Of a DNA stretch of 64,000 bases, positions 1 to 8,900 are shown in pieces (within the stretch, counting starts at the first letter, position 1; each line of letters begins with the position of its first letter). This stretch comes from JAGLOK01 sp963677605 (GTDB taxonomy: Bacteria > Bacillota > Clostridia > Christensenellales > UMGS416). The notes under the pieces were generated by a model. That model saw nothing but the letters and a program-made list of their open reading frames with translations. It was not told the origin of the DNA and ran no database searches. The position numbers and the translations under genes are program-made. The stretch spans positions 186,001 to 250,000 of the forward strand of contig CAXXDX010000002.1 in NCBI GenBank assembly GCA_963677605.2, given 5' to 3'.

Positions 1-3000
1 AAAAGCCAGCCTATTGGCTCTGGCGTTAATCCTGCCGAACTCTTTCTCAAATTCATCATACTGATTATTCAGCCTATACTGCATATTCCTTATATCATGC
101 TCTGCATATCCGTTAAGCTGGTAATCAATCAGTCTATGCAAGGTTTTTGACAGTATAATCATTGCCTTTACTCTTTTTTCTGCAGTAGCATTGGTATCGT
201 AAAGATTCATCCGCGAGTTTTCACGGTAGTATAACCTATCATCAATAACTGTAAATGAGTAGTTTTTTACATTAGGGTCGGCCGGTATGGATGTGTCATC
301 CATATCCGGTTCATCCATCATATAATAATTATCATCAATCTCAGTGTTTATGTGGGTAATAGCCTCATCAAGCTGTTTCCCAATATCTTTATCATCAAAC
401 GGTATACATGCAATTTCCTCATTTCCGTACATGCCTACCTGCTTAACTATCTCACCAAGTACCATCTGCGGATTATCGACAAAATATTGATTGATTGGCA
501 GACCTTCAGAGGTTTTACCCAGCTGCACCCAATCGGGTTCGATATCCTGGAGACTGTCCCGCTTTTTAAGGAATATAATATCACTTGTGACTTCCGTGCC
601 GGCATTTGCTTTAAATGCACTGTTTGGGAGCCTGACAGCACCGACAAGTTCAGCTCTTTGAGCCAGATATTTTCTGACACTGCTGTTTTTCTTATCAAGA
701 GTACCTTTTGAAGTAATAAATGCAACAATACCGCCCGGCCGCACTTTATCCAAGGCTTTAGCGAAGAAATAGTCATGTATCATGAAATTATACTTATCAT
801 ATTTCTTATCCGACACTCCGAATGAGCCGAATGGTACATTGCCGATAGCTACATCAAAGAAATTATCATGGAAAGCAGTATTTTCAAATCCCGTTACCTG
901 TACATGCTCACGCTGGTAAAGCTGCTTAGCAATCCTTCCTGAAATGCTATCCAGTTCCACACCATACACCTTTGAATCGCTGAACGAAGGAGGCATAAGT
1001 CCAATAAAGTTTCCAACACCACATGCAGGCTCAAGTATATTCCCTTTTGAAAATCCCATGTTTTCAAGTGTTTTATATATGGTCTTTACAACTACTGGAG
1101 AAGTGTAATACGCAGTAAGCACACTGCTTAGGGCAGCCCTGTATTCATCATCATCCAGCAATCCCTTAAGCTCTGCAAATTCATTGCTCCATGAACTGTC
1201 TTTTTCATCAAATGCTTTAACCAATCCGCCCCAACCGACATACTGTGCCAGTACTTCCTGTTCATCAGCTGTTGCCAATCTGTCTTCTGCTTCAATGGTC
1301 TTTAATAGTTTAATAGCCTGAATATTTTGGCTGTATTTACTCTTAGCTCCACCTATACCTAGATTATCATCTGTTATGTGATAGTTAATCTTTTTGACAT
1401 CAACATTCTTTTCTAACTGCGGTTCTTCCTTCACATCAAAAAAGCCGTTTTGTTCAAGCTCGGCTTCAAAAACACTCAACTTTTCGATTCTGAATATCGG
1501 AAAACCTGTACCCTGCGCAAAAGTAATATCGCGAAGCTCTATCTTGTTATTTTCTATGTCCAGCTTTTCAACAGAATACTTCCTACCTTCAAATTCAACA
1601 TTCATACCTTCATACAGTTTAGAGTTTTGTACTGCTTCAGGTGTTTCAACAACTCCGTTTTCTATTTCCAGCTGATCCAGATATTCATTGTTCTCGTGAA
1701 GAGCGATAATTTCATTAGTTATCGTATTCCAATCATAATGAAGAACAGGATTGTCCCAGCCGTTAACGAATACCTCCAAGCCTTTATCCGATGCGTGCCA
1801 CCTTATTGTTTTATCCTCATGGGATATTTCACTCCAGAAATCACCGTACTCTTCTTTTATATCGTCAGCTATCTGCGCGGGTGTTTTTACACTTTCAATA
1901 ATGCCGATGATATTCTGCTTGCCGTTAACCGTCACAGTTCCCTGTTTAACAATCGACTGAAACAGCTCATTATACTCACTGTTATCTTCAATAACTTTGT
2001 TTTCAGAGTCAGAAATTCCTTCAGCTTCGGCTGTTATCTGAGTGCCGTTTTCAATAGGTGCTGAACTTATTTCTATCTTGGGTTCTGTAATTGGTATGTC
2101 TTGCTTCCCGAAAAGTGAAAATGTTCCTTCAGTATATTCATGTAGAGAAGTATACGCCCTATTCATATTGTCAAAATATCTGTCTGTGCTTGGCGTATCC
2201 GCTAAAATCACAGACATTTTATTAAGGATAGACTTGGCGTTTTCGAAGTCTTCAAGCTGTTTTGCTATGTTTTCTGTTGCCTTGCCATATTCCTCACCAT
2301 ATGGGTATGGGCGCTCTACTTCCTCAGGTTTGTTGTAGTAGAAACTATGTATTTGTGCAGCTATATGGTTTCTTTCGTATTCAGGTATGTATTCCAATTC
2401 TTTTTGCGACATATACCGATTTGATTGAATAAGATTTTCTATCCTTTTTGACACGTTGCTCCAAGAAAGATTTACTGTATCGTAAATTTTCTTTTCATGT
2501 TCCCGCTTAAAAACAATACCCTTGGCATCGTGGTTTTCACTGTAGCCTGTATATCCGTACCCGCCGATGCCATACTCATTCTTAAGGAATGAAATTCTTT
2601 CTTTACTGTCTTCATTATTAAGAAAAAAGCTATATATTCTGTATTTACCTTCAGATACTCCGCTGCCGTGCTTAACAAAATAGCTGTCTATTTCATCCTG
2701 GGTGATATACATTTGAGGAGCTTGGATATCGCTATTTGAACTAAATTGTAATCTTTCAATCTGCAAATCTTTTAGAAGCGGCAATACCCTATTAGGTGAA
2801 TAAATCTTAAATCGCATTACATCAGGATTATTTTCATATTCATTCTGCAGCTTTGAGACTATATCAATTATTTTCTGCAGTTCATCCGGTTTCTGAAAAG
2901 TCTCCTTCAACTTTGCCATATCATTGGGGAAGTGACCTGTGTGCAGCTCTTGTATATCACTTAATATATGCCTGTAATCTTCTGCAACATCCTGCCACAT

Positions 3001-5307
3001 ATACCACAGACTTTGCGCTGTTTCCTGTATTTCAAAGTCGGAAACTGCTTCTATTTTTTCCTTACTTGTATAACTGCCTGACTCTAAAAGCTCCTTTATA
3101 CGTGTATCTGTCTGTTCAAAAGATATGAATTTGCAGTTTTGTAAAACAGTATCACCCTTGGCTATACGTATGCCTTCAGCATCAAACCAAACTGCATATT
3201 GTATACCGTCAATAATATATCCCTTACCGTTATTGCTTTTGGCAAATTCTCTGGATAAAAACCTAATATTTTCTTCAGGTGATTTATTTTTTGTGTAATG
3301 TGCGATAATTCTTAGAATGCTGTTGCTGTCATTACCGCCTGTGCGAAGCACTGTATCAATAGCATCCTGTGATACTGTAGGCTGATAAGAATTGACTGTG
3401 ATTTCTCCGCTTTGCAGATATTTTTCAAACTTTTGCCTATCCATGTTTACAGGACTCTGTTCCAAGGTATCAGCAAAGATATAATGTATTTCGTCTTCCG
3501 TAATTCCTGTGATAGTAATAGTGGCAGAATTAGTATCTTTAAAATGTGTTCTTAATGTAGTTCCAACACTAAATTCCCTATTTATTTGCCTGTCCTGTAC
3601 TGCAGTTTCAGGTGCGGCTTTTGCCATACTAAGCAGGTCGTGCGGTACATCAAAGCCATATTCACGGCCATGCTCATCAAACACTAATTGTGTTTCTGCC
3701 ATTTCATCATTGAAATATACAGCTTCCGATATTACATGACCCTGAAATCCAATATTTTTAAGCCATGTATTTATGAATGATGTAAGCTCACGGCTTAATT
3801 CAGGTTTCCATTGGTTATTACCGCTGTATACTTCCTGATATACACCAACATAGTCGTTTTGGAATGTAGCAGGCAATACTTCTTTTTTATCAAAATCAAT
3901 AATGAGCTCCATATCGGGATCAGCCATTAAATCACCGTTTTGTTCCCCGTAATGTGACATTGCAATCCTATCTGCGCCTATCCATTCTATAGATAAATCC
4001 ATGAATCCATCTGAAGTAAGTTTTGCATACCTATAGCGTTTATCCATGATATGAGGTACGAGAGCTTCCAGTTTAGAAAAATTAATCTGTGCCTGTGTTT
4101 TACGCTTTTTCTGATTTGATTGAACATCTTCTTCCGGTATTTTCTCAGTTTTGCCCGAAGAAAAAGGAGCCTTATCGGCTCCCTCTGCTTCTGTTGCTAT
4201 TTCCGGAATTTCTTCATCATCTATCCTACCAGAACTATCTCCCTGATCAATATGTTCTCTATCTCCTCTATCATCATCTGCCATTTGCTCGGTTCGGTCG
4301 TTTGCTTCATCTTTTCTATCCTGATACTCATCAGCTGTTTCGCTTCCAGTTCCTTCTCCTTGCAGTGGCTGTACAGTTCCCCCTTCAGGATCATTCTGTT
4401 GAACCGTATCGGGTAGTTCTGCTCCAGATAATTCTTCCTCATCAGTCCGTACTTCGTCAGCGGTTCTTCCGTCTGTCCCTTGACTTCCAACTCTGGGTAC
4501 ATCAATCCGTTCACTTCCCTGTAGCCTATTTCCATATTGTATTCCCCTTTCATTAATTAGCTGTTCACGCTCAATTGTTTTAACTGACAGCTCAATTTCG
4601 CGAAGCAGTGTTTCTGAAATATCACTTGTCGCCGTACCTAACAATATCATAGTGTCAGGTGTATTGAAATTATAGAGCTGAGAAAATTCATAGTTCCTTT
4701 CATCATCTAAATTAATATCGTATCCACAGCGCAAAAACACTGTCGTTACTACACTTTCAAAAAGCATATTTTTTAGAATCATTTCAAGATTCATATCATC
4801 GAATCCTTCCAAAAAACTGTTTTCTTTGGTGTATTTCAGCTCTGATACAAGTTCAGGAAGATTATCTTCTATAACGCCTGCGGCAGCGATACCGATTATT
4901 GTATCAAAATCTCCTAAATCGCCTTCCACTTCAAAGCTGTCTTTAATCTCCTGATTAATTCTGTCTGCATATTCTTCTTTATACTGCCAGATATATGGCA
5001 GTTTTTCACCATGCGTGTCTGCTATATCAAAAACATAACGCAAACCGGGTCTGCTGCCATTCCTGTCAATAAGAGCTATGCCATTTGTGCCTTTATTAAT
5101 ATACCTGTGCATTACATTATTCCATAAATCAAAACTTGCTACTGCCGACGCTTCAGGTTTTTGTGCGTACATAAGCAGACTGTCCCTGAAACTATACTTA
5201 TAATGATTAGCTGCTGTTTTGAGATATTTAAACCAATTATTTCTGTTGGTTAATTCTTTCAGCGCAATTCCTGCGAGTTCCTCAACGTATTGGTATTTAT
5301 GTGCCAT
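1..5307 (-). CDS. Large conjugative-element DNA methylase (probably methylase-helicase), 3' end outside window
   Basis: An uninterrupted minus-strand frame runs from ATG at 5307 to the window edge (1769 codons), so the C-terminus is missing. The start has a strong AGGAGG site. An N6-adenine methylase domain is visible late in the fragment: motif I (EPACGVGNFIG, about residues 1422-1432) and motif IV (NVPFG, about residue 1489). The last residues seen (FGRINARANRLAF) resemble the linker that precedes a SNF2-type helicase in the giant proteins of Clostridia conjugative elements, so a helicase probably follows. About residues 250-400 form a hydrophilic linker rich in Glu, Asp and Gln. The family is linked to mobile elements; a role in modifying or protecting transferred DNA is inference. 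It lies downstream of the Fic and DUF3846 genes on the same strand. Confidence 0.85.
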   Translation of the reverse strand, partial: MAHKYQYVEELAGIALKELTNRNNWFKYLKTAANHYKYSFRDSLLMYAQKPEASAVASFDLWNNVMHRYINKGTNGIALIDRNGSRPGLRYVFDIADTHGEKLPYIWQYKEEYADRINQEIKDSFEVEGDLGDFDTIIGIAAAGVIEDNLPELVSELKYTKENSFLEGFDDMNLEMILKNMLFESVVTTVFLRCGYDINLDDERNYEFSQLYNFNTPDTMILLGTATSDISETLLREIELSVKTIEREQLINERGIQYGNRLQGSERIDVPRVGSQGTDGRTADEVRTDEEELSGAELPDTVQQNDPEGGTVQPLQGEGTGSETADEYQDRKDEANDRTEQMADDDRGDREHIDQGDSSGRIDDEEIPEIATEAEGADKAPFSSGKTEKIPEEDVQSNQKKRKTQAQINFSKLEALVPHIMDKRYRYAKLTSDGFMDLSIEWIGADRIAMSHYGEQNGDLMADPDMELIIDFDKKEVLPATFQNDYVGVYQEVYSGNNQWKPELSRELTSFINTWLKNIGFQGHVISEAVYFNDEMAETQLVFDEHGREYGFDVPHDLLSMAKAAPETAVQDRQINREFSVGTTLRTHFKDTNSATITITGITEDEIHYIFADTLEQSPVNMDRQKFEKYLQSGEITVNSYQPTVSQDAIDTVLRTGGNDSNSILRIIAHYTKNKSPEENIRFLSREFAKSNNGKGYIIDGIQYAVWFDAEGIRIAKGDTVLQNCKFISFEQTDTRIKELLESGSYTSKEKIEAVSDFEIQETAQSLWYMWQDVAEDYRHILSDIQELHTGHFPNDMAKLKETFQKPDELQKIIDIVSKLQNEYENNPDVMRFKIYSPNRVLPLLKDLQIERLQFSSNSDIQAPQMYITQDEIDSYFVKHGSGVSEGKYRIYSFFLNNEDSKERISFLKNEYGIGGYGYTGYSENHDAKGIVFKREHEKKIYDTVNLSWSNVSKRIENLIQSNRYMSQKELEYIPEYERNHIAAQIHSFYYNKPEEVERPYPYGEEYGKATENIAKQLEDFENAKSILNKMSVILADTPSTDRYFDNMNRAYTSLHEYTEGTFSLFGKQDIPITEPKIEISSAPIENGTQITAEAEGISDSENKVIEDNSEYNELFQSIVKQGTVTVNGKQNIIGIIESVKTPAQIADDIKEEYGDFWSEISHEDKTIRWHASDKGLEVFVNGWDNPVLHYDWNTITNEIIALHENNEYLDQLEIENGVVETPEAVQNSKLYEGMNVEFEGRKYSVEKLDIENNKIELRDITFAQGTGFPIFRIEKLSVFEAELEQNGFFDVKEEPQLEKNVDVKKINYHITDDNLGIGGAKSKYSQNIQAIKLLKTIEAEDRLATADEQEVLAQYVGWGGLVKAFDEKDSSWSNEFAELKGLLDDDEYRAALSSVLTAYYTSPVVVKTIYKTLENMGFSKGNILEPACGVGNFIGLMPPSFSDSKVYGVELDSISGRIAKQLYQREHVQVTGFENTAFHDNFFDVAIGNVPFGSFGVSDKKYDKYNFMIHDYFFAKALDKVRPGGIVAFITSKGTLDKKNSSVRKYLAQRAELVGAVRLPNSAFKANAGTEVTSDIIFLKKRDSLQDIEPDWVQLGKTSEGLPINQYFVDNPQMVLGEIVKQVGMYGNEEIACIPFDDKDIGKQLDEAITHINTEIDDNYYMMDEPDMDDTSIPADPNVKNYSFTVIDDRLYYRENSRMNLYDTNATAEKRVKAMIILSKTLHRLIDYQLNGYAEHDIRNMQYRLNNQYDEFEKEFGRINARANRLAF

Positions 5308-5326
5308 GCGTCCTCCTTTTTATACA

Positions 5327-5358
5327 ACAAAAAGCCACAAACATTTCCGTTTGCGGCT
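5327..5358 (-). terminator. Terminator-like leader hairpin before the methylase gene
   Basis: On the minus strand, AGCCGCAAAC pairs with GTTTGTGGCT (one G-U pair, 6-nt loop) and is followed by TTTTTG. The U-tract ends about 10 nt before the Shine-Dalgarno of the methylase gene, so no promoter fits between. It could terminate the Fic transcript, attenuate the methylase gene, or both. Confidence 0.6.
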
Positions 5359-5406
5359 TCTACTCATTTATGTATTCAATTATATATTTACTTGTCTAAA
5401 ATGTGT

Positions 5407-6255
5407 TTATCTTTCCATATCACTGTCATTGCTCTGGTTTTCATTTGTAATATTATCAAGAGCTCTGTCTATATCATTTTTACCCCGATATTCATCCCAT
5501 AGTTTTTCAATGTTTACTATGGTTTTTTCCTGTTCCCGGCTTATGATATCCAGCATTTTATCGATCTTTCCGTTCCTGTTATAATCCCTGAATGCCGACA
5601 TATACAAAGAACGCTTATTATTCGGTATATGTATCTGGAAATAATCATTCTGCAGAAGCTGATAGTTCATAAGAAGGCGTCCTACTCTGCCGTTGCCGTC
5701 TTCAAAAGGATGCACATTTTCAAACGCAAGGTGAAACTTTGTAATTTTAGTTAGTACATCTTCGTTTGAATTATTATATTCCTCAATAGCTTTGTTTAAC
5801 GCATCTTCAACAAGTTCTGCACTAATCGGAGTATGTACTACTCTTGAACCATCACCGATATATACATCTCCGGTTCTTAAGCTCCCGGCTGATTTAATTT
5901 CACCTTCACTAACCAGTTTATGAAGCCCGCATATCATATCTATATTTATAGCTGCATTTTTTGATGAAAGTTCAAGCATTTCGTTATATGCATTGTGGTA
6001 GTTAATTATCTGCCGGTGCTCATCAAAACTTCTTTTAGAACTTACGATATTATTATCCAGCAGCTTTTTAGTTTCATCTATTGTAAACGTATTTCCTTCT
6101 AAAGCTGCAGATGATACTATGAACGAAAGCCTGTGCTTGTTCTCATTTTGCAATAGAATGCTTTGAGGTATATGTGATATATTTGATTTGTCCAGAAATT
6201 CAATAATATATTTAAGTCTATTGACATAAACTTCTTCCGTAAAATTATACATCAT
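5407..6255 (-). CDS. Fic family protein (putative AMP transferase)
   Basis: Fic enzymes transfer AMP, or sometimes another nucleotide-derived group, to a protein hydroxyl. The catalytic loop HPFEDGNGRVGR (His about residue 182) matches HPFx[D/E]GNGRxxR fully, so the enzyme looks competent. An upstream SAALEG (about residues 49-54) fits the [S/T]xxxE[G/N] inhibitory helix, making this an N-terminally autoinhibited (class II) Fic protein. The open frame extends to 6276, but that start would include the ribosome site GGAGG; ATG at 6255 or 6252 lies 4-7 nt after GGAGG and is preferred. It sits between DUF3846 and the methylase gene of the element. The target cannot be told from sequence. Confidence 0.9.
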   Translation of the reverse strand: MMYNFTEEVYVNRLKYIIEFLDKSNISHIPQSILLQNENKHRLSFIVSSAALEGNTFTIDETKKLLDNNIVSSKRSFDEHRQIINYHNAYNEMLELSSKNAAINIDMICGLHKLVSEGEIKSAGSLRTGDVYIGDGSRVVHTPISAELVEDALNKAIEEYNNSNEDVLTKITKFHLAFENVHPFEDGNGRVGRLLMNYQLLQNDYFQIHIPNNKRSLYMSAFRDYNRNGKIDKMLDIISREQEKTIVNIEKLWDEYRGKNDIDRALDNITNENQSNDSDMER

Positions 6256-6346
6256 TTCACCTCCATTATACTTCAATAATTTAGTATTATTTTACCTTAA
6301 CAAATATATCAAAGCAAGTTATAGCATACAATATCTGTTTTACTTC

Positions 6347-7129
6347 TCATCTTTCTCTGCCTGTTGTATTAATAGGTATTGATGTAGACTCTTTTAGTGC
6401 TTTATCTATACTATCCAAATACTTGTCTTTTTCAGGAGCGAGTTTAAGCATTTCAAGATATTCTTTCTTTTGATGTTCGGTAAGAGAGATTATATTCCCG
6501 CTGCTATTAGTATTGGTAATAATTATTGTTCCGTGATAATCCTGTCCGCTAATAGCTCTGTTAAACGGAAGCTCAGGATTTTCATAGTCTATTCCAGCAA
6601 GTACAATTGCAGTATCATCAAATGGAAATGTTTCATCAATATATCCGCCAATTACTTCCGAGTAGCTATCTTTCTCGCATATCATGCTTTTTTCATACGG
6701 CTCTCTATCAGGTTCAACTATAAGCACACTGACTCTTGAGTATTTTTCTATATCTATATCGGGGACTCTTTCAAGCTTTGCACGTGCATTTTCTATATGC
6801 ATGCATAAATCTTTGTCATCATAGTCTACAGCACAGTTTTTTTCATATTCATTAAGCCCTCTGTAAAGAACAGAAAGCTCGCCTTCATTAAACAATTTTG
6901 ATTCAGCTACCAATCCGGAGCGTTTAGCAAAATCCTCTTTAGCCGCCTGCATATCACCAGCAAAATAATGTCCCAGTGATACCTCGCCTTCTTTATTACA
7001 GTACCATGTTATATATTCAATATTGTTAAGATCACCGATTTTAAATGCACGTTCGGCCAACACACAATCATTAAACTCAGATAATAATGTGCAGTGCTCT
7101 GGTAATTTTATATCTCTATTTATATTCAC
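6347..7129 (-). CDS. DUF3846 domain protein of the mobile element
   Basis: 260 aa. The C-terminal half (about residues 130-235) fits DUF3846, with the marks SVLIVEPDREPYEK, VGGYI-like GGYIDETFPF and a late LPFNRAI segment. The N-terminal half has the element-type stretch YITWYCNKEGEVSLGHYFAG. No catalytic function is known for the family, which is common in phages and conjugative elements. The start is GTG at 7129 with AAAGGAAAAG upstream. The first ~18 residues are repeated as a truncated stub at 36.26-36.36 kb, directly after a zinc-finger gene, which shows the ancestral neighbour of this gene. Confidence 0.75.
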   Translation of the reverse strand: MNINRDIKLPEHCTLLSEFNDCVLAERAFKIGDLNNIEYITWYCNKEGEVSLGHYFAGDMQAAKEDFAKRSGLVAESKLFNEGELSVLYRGLNEYEKNCAVDYDDKDLCMHIENARAKLERVPDIDIEKYSRVSVLIVEPDREPYEKSMICEKDSYSEVIGGYIDETFPFDDTAIVLAGIDYENPELPFNRAISGQDYHGTIIITNTNSSGNIISLTEHQKKEYLEMLKLAPEKDKYLDSIDKALKESTSIPINTTGRER

Positions 7130-7191
7130 AAACTTTTCCTTTCATATATAACTTTATATTTCTTATAAACCAATTTTCATTCTTTTTACAA

Positions 7192-7213
7192 ACAACTGCC
7201 TATCGGCTGTTGT
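7192..7213 (-). other. Weak leader hairpin upstream of the DUF3846 gene
   Basis: ACAACAGCC and GGCAGTTGT can pair on the minus strand with one mismatch and a 4-nt loop, followed by a short T-rich stretch. It lies about 60 nt before the GTG start. It resembles the stronger hairpins before the other element genes but is less perfect. Confidence 0.35.
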
Positions 7214-7270
7214 TTTCTTCTATCAATTTCAAACTCAACATTAGAACACAACTGCAAATAAGGGCTCTGA

Positions 7271-7792
7271 TCAAACATGATGCGCGGAATAATAGCTAAT
7301 GTTTCTAAATACCACAACACGGAGCAGCAAAAGTAATATCAGCATTGATATCCCGGTAATAATAATAAATTTGTCTAGTTTCTCAGGAGCGATAAATTTG
7401 TTGAAGACTTTATATAATATCAGCCCTAGAAGCCCGCCTAAAGTATTAGATATAATATCCGTTATGTCAGATGCTCCAATTGCAAATATATACTGGACCG
7501 CTTCTATCAAAATGCTGAATGCAATTATTAAAGCTAGCTTTTGCCACATGTTTGCCTTTTTACAATTTACACTAAGAAGCAGTCCCATAGGAACAAATGC
7601 TATGAGATTATATACTATTTCTCTTAGACTGCCAGATTCACCTGATGTAAACATATTTGAAAATGGTATAAAATTTAAACTTCGTGTATGATAATTCAAT
7701 ATTGGCGACAAATCCAGTGATAATTTAAAAAGTGCTAACCATAGCACTATAACCAGATATGAAATTAGTAGTATTTTTGATAAAAGCTTCAT
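7271..7792 (-). CDS. VanZ-like family membrane protein
   Basis: 173 aa with four or five hydrophobic segments (about residues 5-25, 62-80, 88-105, 118-133 and 142-162). The order NFIPF, then EIVYNLIAFVPMGLLL, then LIEAVQYIF, then DITDIISNTLGGLLG is the VanZ-like signature. VanZ gives low-level teicoplanin resistance; most chromosomal family members have no proven role, so resistance should not be assumed. It is the first gene right of the element-type genes and probably marks the return to chromosomal sequence. It is transcribed alone or after the Imm-5-like gene (43 bp gap). Confidence 0.85.
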   Translation of the reverse strand: MKLLSKILLISYLVIVLWLALFKLSLDLSPILNYHTRSLNFIPFSNMFTSGESGSLREIVYNLIAFVPMGLLLSVNCKKANMWQKLALIIAFSILIEAVQYIFAIGASDITDIISNTLGGLLGLILYKVFNKFIAPEKLDKFIIITGISMLILLLLLRVVVFRNISYYSAHHV

Positions 7793-7835
7793 TAACTCTC
7801 CCGGTTATTTATTATCATTGATATATGCATCATAA

Positions 7836-8363
7836 TCAGCACTTCCAATCAATTTTCGCAGGATTTGGCTCATTTTCAACAGAAACAGTCCGCAAAGCAT
7901 GTTCCATACGTCCACATTCTTCAGCTGCTAGTTTCTCAATTTCTTCCCATGGAAGATCTGTTCCGTTTTTGTGGTATACCACTGCAAGCGCTCCGTAAAA
8001 TACCAGCCCAACACAATGCCGCGCTGAATGTATTGTTGATGCACTCTGGCCTATAGCCCTTGCTGCTGCCTGTGCAGCGGGACTTCCTTCAGCTTCGCGT
8101 GCCGCTTCATGACATTTAAGAATTATACCTTTTGCCTGAGGCAATTTGATTTTTCTATCCCACCATTCGTTTGCAGCCTTTAAAGCTTCTCCTGGGCGAG
8201 TGTCATCAGGAAAATACTCGTTCCATATTGGTAATAGAACTTTAGAAGAATAATCAACAGCCCAATGTGAAAGTGTTTCTTTGCTCTGAGTTTCAATTAA
8301 TTTTATAAGAGACTGGATATATGGTGCTTCCCAGTCACTTAACATTTTACGTGTTTTTTTCAT
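7836..8363 (-). CDS. Imm-5-like putative immunity protein
   Basis: 175 aa counted from the MKKTRKML start at 8363. An upstream in-frame codon at 8414 would overlap the preceding gene, so it is rejected. The helical sequence with SPAAQAAARAIGQSASTIHSA and WWDRKIKLP resembles the Imm-5-like family annotated as putative immunity proteins. No toxin gene is adjacent, so the immunity role is by family name only. It lies 13 bp after the DUF1801 gene and is probably co-transcribed with it. Confidence 0.6.
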   Translation of the reverse strand: MKKTRKMLSDWEAPYIQSLIKLIETQSKETLSHWAVDYSSKVLLPIWNEYFPDDTRPGEALKAANEWWDRKIKLPQAKGIILKCHEAAREAEGSPAAQAAARAIGQSASTIHSARHCVGLVFYGALAVVYHKNGTDLPWEEIEKLAAEECGRMEHALRTVSVENEPNPAKIDWKC

Positions 8364-8376
8364 ATAACAATTCTCT

Positions 8377-8787
8377 TCAGTGATGATTCTCTGTAGTATA
8401 GCACCATTTAGCAATATCGGCTATTAACTCCAGAGGTAAAGAGTCCGAGTACGGAATCTGGATAGCTCCTTTACTTGTTTTATAATCAGTCAATCGTTCT
8501 GTAAAATGCTCTATTGCTAGTGGACCAGGATATATACCGATATGCTTTTTAAAAGCAGCAAAATGAATTATATTATGATTATCCCAGTATGTAGGCATCC
8601 GCCATGATATCTTTTCTTTAGCTTCCGGCAGCACCAATCGAATAGTATCTCTAACCTGAATCAATAATGGCTGAATATTTTCAGGCTGTTTTGATATGTA
8701 TTCGTCAATTGTTTTCGGTGCTTCTCCACAGGAATGATCCTGATTCAAGTTATTGAATTCGCGTCCGCATTCAGGGCATTTCCACAT
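8377..8787 (-). CDS. DUF1801 domain protein with N-terminal zinc ribbon
   Basis: 136 aa from the ATG at 8787, which has GAGGTGG just upstream; a longer TTG start at 8814 would swallow that site. Residues 1-18 carry CPECG and a later HSC, a short zinc-ribbon-like motif. The rest matches DUF1801 (YdhG-like), including VLPEAKEKISWRMPTYW, HIGIYPGP and the C-terminal LIADIAKWC. YdhG-like proteins have been linked to iron or frataxin-like roles, but function here is unproven. It is transcribed ahead of the Imm-5-like gene. Confidence 0.75.
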   Translation of the reverse strand: MWKCPECGREFNNLNQDHSCGEAPKTIDEYISKQPENIQPLLIQVRDTIRLVLPEAKEKISWRMPTYWDNHNIIHFAAFKKHIGIYPGPLAIEHFTERLTDYKTSKGAIQIPYSDSLPLELIADIAKWCYTTENHH

Positions 8788-8861
8788 ATCCACCTCGCTA
8801 TTCCCTTTTCTCAAAAGTAACCGGTCTCTTTATTGAATTATATCATACAGGTATTATTAAA

Positions 8862-8883
8862 GGAGCACCAAAGTTGATGCTCC
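8862..8883 (-). terminator. Intrinsic terminator after hcp
   Basis: On the minus strand GGAGCATC pairs with GGTGCTCC (8 bp with one T-G pair, 6-nt loop), followed by TTTAATAATA. It lies 18 bp past the hcp stop codon and ends the hcp operon. Confidence 0.75.
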
Positions 8884-8900
8884 CAAACTTTATATTATAT

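Noticed and set aside
4089..4556. Overlapping plus- and minus-strand frames (155, 98, 110 aa) near 4.1-4.6 kb
   Set aside because: They lie within the uninterrupted methylase frame and reflect its low-complexity linker.
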